Below, one piece after another: positions 34,021-43,599 of a stretch of DNA of 64,000 nucleotides; positions within the stretch are counted from its first letter, which is position 1; every line of letters starts with the position of its first letter. Source of the stretch: Dactylis glomerata (taxonomy: Eukaryota > Streptophyta > Magnoliopsida > Poales > Poaceae). Under the pieces are notes generated by a model, which saw only the letters and a program-made list of their open reading frames with translations, was not told the DNA's origin and searched no databases. The stretch is from positions 5,180,090 through 5,244,089 of the forward strand of contig QXEO01000339.1 in the NCBI GenBank assembly GCA_007115705.1, in the 5' to 3' direction. The position numbers and the translations under genes were made by a program.

Positions 34021-35108
34021 GAGTTAGAATAATGGAAGGATACCGCAAACACAACAAGAAGACACCACAAGGTGTATCCAACGTGGAATCAATGGTGTTC
34101 ACCTACTACTTGTAATAGAAGCAGGAAGGGACATGTAAGAGCAATGAATAACTTAATGGAATGGATTTTATTTTCTCCTTATGAGATGGTAAACCAAAAT
34201 GTCTTCAACTCAAGGTTAATGCCATGAGTTTTGTCTCAAACCCCTAGCTAAGGAACGATAGATTTTGTTTTCAAAATTAAAAAATGAGATTTAAAACCTT
34301 GAGTCCATATCCAAGAAAACTTTTGTAAAGCTAGCGATGTTGACCAAGAGTTAGAATACGAGGTTTAATAAACCATGTATGGAGTAATGATTTGGGTGCA
34401 GAATGGATTGATCACCATTCTTACTACTCTCATTATTCGCTCTCACAATGTTGGCTTTGTGAACCTAGAGAGACATACCTATGAGAGACGACGTTGTTAA
34501 GCCTTGACCTTAGGAAGATAGGATATCATACCCCTTATAGTAGGCAAGTGCTGCCAACACGTAGGAATATAGTGAGGTTGAACCACAAGCTTACCGTTGA
34601 AGAAGACTTGCAATGGAAGATGTTTTTGCCGACCGGATAACTTCACTTGAACTGAAAGTACTCATAAAGGAAGGAACCATAAGATGAAGGACTTTCAAGG
34701 ATGTTGACTAAGAAGATGAAATGAAGACAGGAGACCCCTTATCTTGGTCCTCTGATTGACCCAAAGAGTGACTCTTCAGTGTCCAAAGTAGTTCAACAAC
34801 TACCTTGTTGGATAGAAGCTCTACAAGGGAGCAAGGTTATAGCAACCCCTGAGGAAGGTTGGTGCCCAAGTTTGTGAATAGACACCCACCTATTGGAAAT
34901 GAGGAAAGAAGCCAACTATGGAGTCAAAAGATGACCCAGTGCCGAGTCAAAAGATGACCCAGTGCCAAGTCAAAACCAAGGTGTGTCTGGTTGAACGGAA
35001 AGACCTAGACTACCTACAAAAGTTTCTTTTAACAGTGGTAGCCACCTAGGTAACCCAAAACTTTCTTTCTTTCTAGCCTCTCCAAATCTCGGGGACGAGA
35101 TTTCTTTT
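34021..35108 (+). other. Untranslated tail of element D
   Basis: About 1.1 kb without a gene. It includes a tandem repeat of ccgagtcaaaagatgaccca-type units near 34920-34970 and ends with the conserved ctcggggacgagatttc stretch, which is common upstream of the polypurine tract in plant chromoviruses as I remember them. It matches element E at 50541-51512 (minus). Confidence 0.7.
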
Positions 35109-35121
35109 AAGGGTGGTAGTC
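35109..35121 (+). promoter_or_regulatory. Polypurine tract of element D
   Basis: aagggtggtagtc directly before the 3' LTR. The same tract stands before the 3' LTR of element E (50541-50553, minus). Confidence 0.8.
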
Positions 35122-38100
35122 TGTAACATCCCAAGATTTTATCAAATTTTGGGGTAATTTTTGTTTGTTTGTTGTGTTGATTGAAATTTCACAGGGATTT
35201 AAAACTCTTGAGTTTATTTAAAAGCTATAGTATAAAAACTTTTTTAAACTTTCTATTATTTCATGAAGAACTCTTTTGGGAAAAGGAAGTCTTCAAATAT
35301 TATTTTGTTTTTATTCAAAATCTATGCAAGCTTGCTTGCAAAGAAATGATTTACAAAAATGTGATTTATTAAGAAAAGTTTGCATTTTCAAAACTAAGTT
35401 TGAAAATAAATTTCAAACATTATTTTATAAAGCCTTTCTCTGATTTTAAATGGATGATTTTGAAAACTCTAATTTTCTATTTTTGCAATATGCACATAAA
35501 GCCCTTTGGCCAATTATAAAGTCTATATTGAAAATTTGTTTTTATTATGAGAAATGTTTTCTTACTGTCTTGAAATGATGCTTTGAGTTTTTGAAAACTT
35601 TTAAAACTGGTTTGAATGGATTTGAATCTGTTTTGAACAAGTTATAAAAGAAATAGGAAATCAGAAAAAGAAAAATAAAAATAACAAAAAAAAGCAGGCC
35701 GCGGGCAACCCATCTGTCCCAGGCCAGGTTATGGCCCCGGCCCAACTCCGCCTCTGTCCTGAAGCGGTACGCCTCCTTCGTCTCATTTTGCTGATGACTG
35801 GGGTCCACTTGTCAGGATCCTCTTCAACCCCTGGGCCAGAGACCTCAAGGAGCATGGCGCCCCTGCTAGCTGTCGATCGCCCCCACGCTCGAAAACCCTA
35901 GCCCCTTTCCCATGAAAGCCCGCCTATAAAATCCCCTACCTCTCCTCCCTCGCCTCTCTTTTCTTCCCCTCCCGAAATGCCTCAAATCGGAGGAATTACC
36001 TCGTCATAATCCGCCGCATCTGCGGGCGTTCTAGCTCGATTCCGGCAACGCTGGTGAGCCCGAGCCCCTCCTTCTCCTCCTATGTTCTTTCTCTTCCTCT
36101 GGCGCACCCGCTGATGCTCTCCTATCGCTTTATTTCGCAGAAAAACGACGCCGGCGTGTTCGCCTAAAGCTCACCGCCGCCCAGAGTCTCTCCAGTCGCT
36201 CCTCTCCTCCTCTACTGGAGACAAACAACCTCGCCGTTCCCGCAGTCGAGGTCGTCTCGACTTCCTACACACCGTCCAAAACCTTATTGCTCTCGAAGAC
36301 CACCAGAACACCGGCAACATCCATTCCCTGGCCGAGATCTCACTACCGACGACGCACAGGAAACCCTAGCCAGTGAGTGTTATCCTCTGCTCTTTCCTCG
36401 TCCGTCGGATCTCGATCCAAGCATCCAGGTTGTTTCACTTAACGAAGGGGTACCTTTCAATCTAAGCCGCCAGATCATCATAAGATCCAACAGCCCTCAG
36501 GGCAGATCCAAATGAACTGGTACCCTCCAGTAATATCCCGACATGTGGCAGCCCTAGATCAAACAGATTTCAAATTAGAATTTTGAATCAGATTTTGTCC
36601 GAATCTTGTAAAATCCATACCTTTCAAACCGTGCATCCAAAAATTACAAATAATATGTCTCTGGAAAGCTTATAATGTGTATAATCCATTAGTGCATTAA
36701 AATTTCATAGTTTTAGTAATCAATTTGAATACATTTTCAAATTGATTCAAATCCTTCTATTACACCAATTAATTCATATCTTTTGTTCTACACATCCAAA
36801 AATTACAATTTTGTAGTCTTTGGAATCCTCTAATCATGTAGAACATCATAGAATCAAGAAACATTAAATTTGATATGTGCACACACTTTATGCATTCAAT
36901 TTTATCCAAATCACTGTTTTAATCATAACTTGAGTTCTAAAATTTATTTTAGAATGAATCCAATTGTAGTAGCTTTGTTTTACTGCAAGCTATCCATTAG
37001 TATCACTTCTCAATTTTCTTGAACCACTGCAGCATTATTCAAATTCAAATATGAGAATTTGAGTATTTTCTTTCATAGATTAATTCAACTTCTTTTTAGC
37101 AATGTTTATTTTCCACTATAGTGAATCGTATGATCATAGCTAGCTATCAAAGACCATATTGACATCACTTTGACCCAAGATCATGACTATCTCAATCTTG
37201 CTTGTCTAGCTCACACATATTCAAATTACAATTGTGTTATTTGAGTAAAGTGTGATATATCTCCATCTTATGTTCTACTCTTGTTGTTGTGGTATTGTTG
37301 TAATCTTTACCATAGCACTTGTTCTTACTTCATGTTGTTCAATGAATTCTTGAGTCATAATCTCAAATATCATCCATTCATATCAAAGCCTTTGCTCACT
37401 TAATCTTGTTCACATGTATTGAACTATTCAATTTGCAAATGAGTTAATTGAGTAATTCAATGCTTCATAAATCCCCTACCTAGTACTTAAGTGTAATATA
37501 TGCTATTTGTGAATAATTGTTGTCACACTTATTCAATAGTATTGCTATTGCATTATTTTGACATTTGTGTGGTTTAATTCACATGAGCTATTCCAAGTTC
37601 AATTCATGCTTCAGTAAAGCATAAATACTTCATTACCCATATCTTGCTTAGTCCAATTCTCTCCAATCACTTTGATCTTTTCAACAAACTCTCAAATCTA
37701 TTTCTTGCAATCCATAATCTTTTGCCATATCTTTTCTATCACAAAATCTTAAGAAACCTAAATTTGTTAAACAAACCCTTTTTAATAGTTTGTCTTGTTT
37801 GATTGTGTTTATATTGTATTTTTATGTTGTGATATTTTTGTGTTATAGTCGGTGCGAAGAGCTACACGCTTAGTTGAGAGAAGTGAAAAGATCATGATCT
37901 TCAAAAAGGCAAGTGACACACATATCTTCTACCTACTTTTACTACTGCATTAGTGTTTTCAGTAGTATGCATGATAGGTGGAATATTCAAATGTTTTATA
38001 AAATGCTAGATCTCAGTAGTGTGTAGCTATCCATGAACCCCACCTGATAGGATGCTAAATACTTTGAATATTGATGCCATGCTATGTCCACCTTGTTAAA

Positions 38101-39195
38101 GTTGTTTTGTGAACAAAATTAACAACTTCAACTAAAATGAAACACCTGGGTGGAATGGTTTGATAAGATGAGGCAACGAAGGTGGGTCCTGGGACACATG
38201 CCAGGAAGGATGTGTACTCAGGATACTGCTTGGGAATGCCACTTACGATTAAAGAGATTACTATGTCTTCCATGTTTTAGAGTACTTCCAGTGCAGCCTT
38301 ATGACACTATGGGATCTATCTTGATTGAGTAGGATTAAGGGTTCAGCCATGGGTACTGACAAAGGGTGGTAGTAGAATATAGGGGGCACAGTCAGATCTG
38401 TTTGGTTGAATGCTTCTTATCAAAGGTCTTGTCTTATTTTATTCTTCAGGGTAAAATAAGTCTTAAGGTGAAAGTGCACAACCCCTGCAGGGTGTCAAAT
38501 CAAAGCATTTAGCCGTGTCCTCAGTTATGGACAATTGAGTCTCTAGTCATGGAATATTCGGAAGAATCTCATCACCATTTCTGAATGCTTTAAAACTTGA
38601 CTAGAAACCCTTAGGCATGAGCTCAGGGCCATACAATCCGAGGGGTGGTGGTTTATGTTGTTCCAACTTTGTTGAGTTTCGCCCAGAACTACATGCCTAA
38701 TTAACATGTAGTGTCTGGGGGTTATCTTGACCCTTATAAACTAAAATTTTGAAAGAAAGTTTTGCAAAGCATTGTAGGATAAAATTAGCTTTATGCATAT
38801 TAGCCTATGAGATCCACCAGCCAAATGTCATGTAGTATAGTCATTTCACAAAAGCCACCAAATATGTGTCAATTGCCAGTACGTTGTTGTACTGACCCCT
38901 TTTATTGGGGCTGCATATTCAAACGTGCAGGTTTGTTTGGATGAGGAACGATTAGTAGGATCTCGAGTCTACATTCCAACATGTCTGCCTGTGGCACATG
39001 ATGACGATGGAGGCTCATTGCAACTATGCTTATGTTGTGTACTCATAAGGTTGAAGACCTATGTAACTGGATTTACGTTGTAATATTTGATACTATTGCA
39101 ATGACTACTTTATTTTGTACTATGGTGCTATCAATGATCCAGGGAGTAGCACTTAACATAGGAGTTCTGCCTTTTTCAAAAGGTAGGGCGCTACA
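35122..39195 (+). repeat. Full-length 3' LTR of element D (4.07 kb)
   Basis: Starts tgtaacatcccaag, ends ggcgctaca, followed by CCTAG. Its unusual length is like that of LARD-type elements. A GC-rich promoter zone with a TATA box (35924-35932) and a pyrimidine-rich stretch is followed by about 2 kb of AT-rich DNA (36540-38100). The last 1 kb matches the 5' LTR. Small reading frames inside (for example 35545-35855, minus) fall in LTR sequence and are not genes. Confidence 0.92.
35924..35932 (+). promoter_or_regulatory. TATA box in 3' LTR of element D
   Basis: ctataaaat in a GC-rich setting followed by a CT-rich stretch, typical of plant LTR promoters. The 5' LTR lacks this part because of its deletion, so only the 3' LTR could start transcripts, reading out into the Copia at 39201. 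Confidence 0.65.
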
Positions 39196-39200
39196 CCTAG

Positions 39201-40030
39201 CTACAAGAGCTTTGTGATGAACTACAACATGCAGGGTATGAGGAAGACTCTCCCCGAGCTTCTCTCAATGCTTAAGACTATAGAAGTGGAGATCAAAAAG
39301 GAACATCAAGTGTTGATGGTCAATAAGAGCACTAATTTCAAGAAAGGTAGATAGGATAATAAGTCCAAGGGTAGAAGCAAGAAGGACGGCAAATCTATTA
39401 CCGGTTTTGAGAAGAAACCCAAGTCTGGCCCTAAACCTGAAACTGAGTGCTTTTACTTCAAGGGCACGGGGCATTAGAAGCGTAACTGCCCAAAGTATCT
39501 GGCAGATAAGAAGAATGGGAAGATTAACAAAGGTATATATGATATACATGTTATTGATGTGTACCTTACTATAGTTGCAACAGCGCCTGGGTATTTGATA
39601 TTGGTTTGGTTGCTCACATATGTAACTCGAAACAGGGGCTAAAGAATAAGCAGCAACTTGCGAAGGATGAGGTCATGATGTGCGTCGGCAATGGATCAAA
39701 AGTTGATGTGATCGCCATCGGGACACTGCCTCTACATTTACCATCTAGATTATTTTAAACCTGAATAAATGTTATTTGGTGCCTGCGTTGAGCATGAACA
39801 TTATTTTCGGATCTTGTTTAGTGCGAGACAATTATTCATTCCAGTCTGAGAATAATGGTGTTCGATTTATATGAATAATATCTTTTATGGACATGCACCT
39901 GAGAAAAATGGTTTATTTCTTTTGAATCTTGATAGTAATGAAACACATATTCATAATATGAATGCCAAAAGAATTAAGTTGAATGATGATATAGCCGCAT
40001 ACATGTGGCACTGCCGTTTAGGTCATATTG
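39201..40030 (+). pseudogene. Copia gag end, protease and pre-integrase segment, broken
   Basis: Continues the Copia frame after element D (YKSFVMNYNMQGMRKTLPEL, then LSMLKTIEVEIKKEHQ). A zinc-knuckle remnant (ECFYFKGTGH, stop, KRNC) has lost its second Cys and contains a stop. The protease active site reads WVFDIGLVAHIC where Copia proteases have D-T/S-G. After several stops and shifts the pre-integrase motif MWHCRLGHI ends exactly at the element E insertion (40030); the next residues (GVKRMKKLH) are at 61678. Confidence 0.85.
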
Positions 40031-41091
40031 TGTAACGCCCCACCTTTGGATTAAGGTGGAACACCTATGTTAAGTGATATTCCCTGGATCACTGATAGCA
40101 CCATAGAACAAAATATAGTATTCATTGCAAAGTATCAAAGATTACAATGCAGATCCAGATACATAAGTCTTTAAACTTTACAAACTAGCTTAGTCACACG
40201 GACTAGCCCAACTGTCAGAGTTCAACATAGCATAAACACAACAGAAACTAGGTAGCAGTGAGCCTCCATCTTCACCATGCGCCACAGGTAGTCATGTTGG
40301 AATGTAGACTCGAGATCCTATCAACTTACTCCTCCTCGGAAAATCCTGCACATTTGAATAAGCAGCCCCATGAATGGGGGTCAGTACAATGATGTACTGG
40401 CAAATGACACATATTTGGTGGCTGTTGTGAAAGAACTAACTACATGAAATTTGGCTGGTGGATCTCATAAGCTGATTTGCATAAAGCCGAGTTTATCCTA
40501 AAATACTTTTCAAAACTTTCTTTCAAAATTTTAGTTTATAAGGGTCAAGACAACCCCCATACATTACATACTGGCCGGTATGTAGTTCTGGGCAAAACTC
40601 AACAAAGCTGGAACATCAGAAACCACCACCCCTCGGAGTGTATGGCCCTGAGCTCCTACCTAAGGGTTTCTAGTTAAGTTTTTAAACATTCAGAAACGGT
40701 GATGAGATTCTTCCATACATTCCATGTCTAGAGACTCAAATTGTCCATAACCGGGGACACAGCTAATCGATTAGTTTGGCACCCTGCAGGGGTTGTGCAC
40801 TTTCACCTTAAAACCCATTCTACCCAGAGAGAAGAATGAGACAAGACCTTTCAGAAGGAGAGAGCAACCATACTGGCAAGATCCGTTCCCACCTATAATT
40901 CTGCTACCACCCAATATCTTGCACACAAGTTGAACTCTCACATCTTAATCAGTCAAGACAGAGCCCATATTGTCATAAGGCTGCACTAGAAGTACTCTAA
41001 AGCACATAAGACATATTAATCTCTTTGTTCCTGGGTGGCCATCCCGAGTGGCATTCTGAGTACACATCCTCTCAACGAGGCCTGTGCCCCA

Positions 41092-42725
41092 TGATACGTC
41101 TCAAACGTATCTATAATTTTTGATGCTCCATGCTTGTTTTTACACCATTTGCTTAGTGTTTCGTTACACTTTGTGGCATTTTTATGCATTTTCCAGAACT
41201 AACCTATTAACGAGATGTCACAGTGCCAGTTACTTGTTTTCTAATGTTTTTGTGTTTCCGAAAAGTTACACATGAAATATTCTCGGAATTGGATGAAACA
41301 AAAGCCGAACATCCAGAAATTTACCGAAGCTTCCAGAGAACTGAAGAGGAGACAGAACAGAGCCAAGAGGTGGTCTCACCACCAGGGGGCACGGCCTAGG
41401 GCCTAGTCGCGCCGCCCTATGGTGAGCCCCACCTGGTCCACTTCTGACGCTGCCCCTTCGCCTATAAAGACCCCCCGAAAGGAAAAACCTAAGTACCCGA
41501 TCAATTTTCTAGAAACACATCGTGATCTGCCGCCGTCGTCGACCCGAGATCGAGAGGGTCCAGAAGCTCTTCCCAGCACCCTGCCGGAGAGGGGAATCAC
41601 CACCGGAGGTCTTCTTCATCGCCATGCTTGCCTCCGGCGTGATGAGTGAGTAGTCTACCTTGGACTATAGGTCCATAGCAGTAACTAGATGGTTGTCTTC
41701 TCCACCATGTGCTTCATGTTTAGATCTCGTGAGCTGCCTTACATGATCGAGATCACCGTTATGTAATTCTACATGTTGTGTTTGTTGGGATCCGATGAAT
41801 ATTGGTGTTATGATTGAGTTGATGTGCTGAATATTATCTCTATGTTGTTTATGATCTTGCATGCTCTCCGTTGTTAGTAGCTATCTTGGCCGAGTAGATA
41901 CTAGTGACTCCAAGAGGGGGTATTTATGCTCGATAGTTGGGTTCATGCCTCTATTTAATTTGGGGAAGTGACAGGAACCTCTAAGGTTGTAGATGTGTTG
42001 CTGCCACTAGGGAGAAAGCAACATTCTTATGTCCAAGGGCATATGCTTTGTTTACATTACACACTTTGCTTAATGCAGTTATCTATTGTTTGCAACTTAA
42101 TACTTGTGGGGTTCTCGGATTGATTCCCCGTGAGTGGATTATTAGTCATAGATGCAGTTGGATGGCGGTCTATGTATCTTGTTGTAATGCCCAGAGTAAA
42201 TCTCATAGTGATCCTCTTGACATATCACGTTATCTTTATTCTATCAATTGTCCAACTGTAAGTTGTTTACCCAGCATGTGTTATTTATCTTATGGAGAGA
42301 CACCACTAGTGAACTGTGGACCCCGGTCCTATTTCCTTTATATTGCTATCACCTATTTACTTTACTCGCACTATTTACTTTACTCGCATACTACTATTGT
42401 TTTCCACTCGATACGCTTATTCTTTTGTTTACAGCAAACCGGTGAGATTGACAACCTCATCGTAAGTTGGGAGGAAAGTATTAGGTTGTGTTATGTGTAG
42501 GTTCCGCATTGCAGCTGGCAAAGCAAAGCACTGGACGAGGCGTCTTATAAATTGTCTGGAGCTGTCGCGAAGCTAGCGAGCATCACCTTCTGGAGTTTGG
42601 CTTTTTCCTGGATACGATAAACCTTGGTTTCTTACTGAGGGAAAAGCTTGCTGCTGTGCTCATCATACCTTCCTCTTGGGGTTCCCAACTGGACGGTGAT
42701 TTACATCATCAACCGTGCCACATCA
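41092..42725 (+). repeat. 5' LTR of copy C
   Basis: Starts tgatacgtctcaaacg, ends gccacatca. TATA box ctataaag at 41462-41469. Confidence 0.95.
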
Positions 42726-42736
42726 AGACTCTTTTC

Positions 42737-42750
42737 TGGCGCCCTTGCCG
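42737..42750 (+). promoter_or_regulatory. LTR-proximal primer-binding site of copy C, mutated
   Basis: tggcgcccttgccg, eleven bases after the LTR, differs from the tRNA-Asp complement by a g-to-c change and diverges after this point (agg instead of ggg). Confidence 0.8.
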
Positions 42751-42822
42751 AGGATTGAAGAAGAAGAAGCTCTCACGTCAACTACATTTTCCCACATCAA
42801 CTACGCGCCAGCAACTCTTTTC

Positions 42823-42840
42823 TGGCGCCGTTGCCGGGGA
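42823..42840 (+). promoter_or_regulatory. Second, intact primer-binding-site copy in copy C
   Basis: tggcgccgttgccgggga, a perfect tRNA-Asp complement, lies 86 bases beyond the first site. Both are preceded by ctcttttc, so the region was duplicated locally. Confidence 0.8.
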
Positions 42841-43088
42841 AAAAGAAGACTTCTGCAAGGGGAGTTTCGCACGCACATACTTTACTTTGTTTTAAGTTTT
42901 GCTTTACTTTATTTTTACTTGTTTCATTTTATCAAAAACACCAAAAAAATTAGTATCCTTTATAGTTGTTACTTTATTACTTTTAGTTCATTATGTTGTT
43001 CCCTTAGTATGTTTTGGAAGACCTCTCAGTAGGTAGTGGTTCTATTATTGGGAAAAGTAACATCGAGGAGTTCTTTAATCATATTAGT

Positions 43089-43586
43089 ATGCATAAAGAT
43101 GTTGAGGAAAAGTCTTTGGCTGAGCTTGCTCTTAGTTATGAAGTTGCTTCTTCTTATTTAGTTCACATATTGGAAGCTAGGTTTGCTAGCCTTAATCCTT
43201 TTATGCAACACATGTTTCTTAAGCTTCATGATATTGAGGATCCCGAAAAGAAAGCTTTTATCTTAGAAATTTTGCGTAGAGAATTTAGAGATGTTGCAAT
43301 TGAAGCTAGGAAAGTTTTTAAGAGATTTAATAAGCTTGGCTCGCCTGTAGAGGTTGTTGGTACACCCAATGAAGATTTTAGAGTGCCAATACCTTGTAAA
43401 CTTGTAGGAATTCATGATGCTTTGGAAAAGAATTTCAATTGGATTTGTCCTGAAAACCTTTTTGATGAAAGTAGTGTACCAAAGAGTGATCATAAAGGAT
43501 CTTCAAAAACTCATTTGGACACAATTCAATTCATTGTTGAAAAGACTCCTACAATTGATCTTAATGCCTCTTTTGATATTACTTGA
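43089..43586 (+). CDS. Small helical cargo protein of copy C
   Basis: An open frame runs from 43008 to a TGA at 43584-43586; the first in-frame ATG is at 43089 (MHKDVEEKSLAEL), giving 165 residues. It reads as mostly helical (HILEARFASLNPFMQHMF, then EDPEKKAFILEILRREFRDV) and ends with TIDLNASFDIT, nearly the same end as the degenerate frame of copy A at 4120. It has no resemblance to the frame of copy B, although LTR and tail are shared. I recognise no domain; a gag-derived helical fragment is possible. The lost upstream ATG suggests an N-terminal truncation. Confidence 0.6.
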   Translation: MHKDVEEKSLAELALSYEVASSYLVHILEARFASLNPFMQHMFLKLHDIEDPEKKAFILEILRREFRDVAIEARKVFKRFNKLGSPVEVVGTPNEDFRVPIPCKLVGIHDALEKNFNWICPENLFDESSVPKSDHKGSSKTHLDTIQFIVEKTPTIDLNASFDIT

Positions 43587-43599
43587 TTCGCATTTTCTG

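Larger units (their letters stand above)
15146..39195 (+). mobile_element. Pol-less zinc-knuckle LTR retrotransposon, element D
   Basis: Complete insertion flanked by CCTAG at 15141-15145 and 39196-39200. Order: 5' LTR with a large deletion (15146-16354), tRNA-Met primer site, leader, gag-like frame (17025 onward), element G (17559-33599), rest of gag, untranslated tail, polypurine tract, full 3' LTR (35122-39195). Without G the internal region is only about 2.7 kb and contains no protease, reverse transcriptase or integrase, so it must depend on another element's enzymes. Element E is the same family. LTR ends (tgtaac...gctaca) and primer site suit a Tekay-like chromovirus origin, which is an inference. 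Confidence 0.9.

Noticed and set aside
35545..36400. GC-rich stretch with frames and a TATA box that looks like a host gene promoter and 5' region
   Set aside because: It is within the 3' LTR of element D, bounded by LTR ends and a target duplication.
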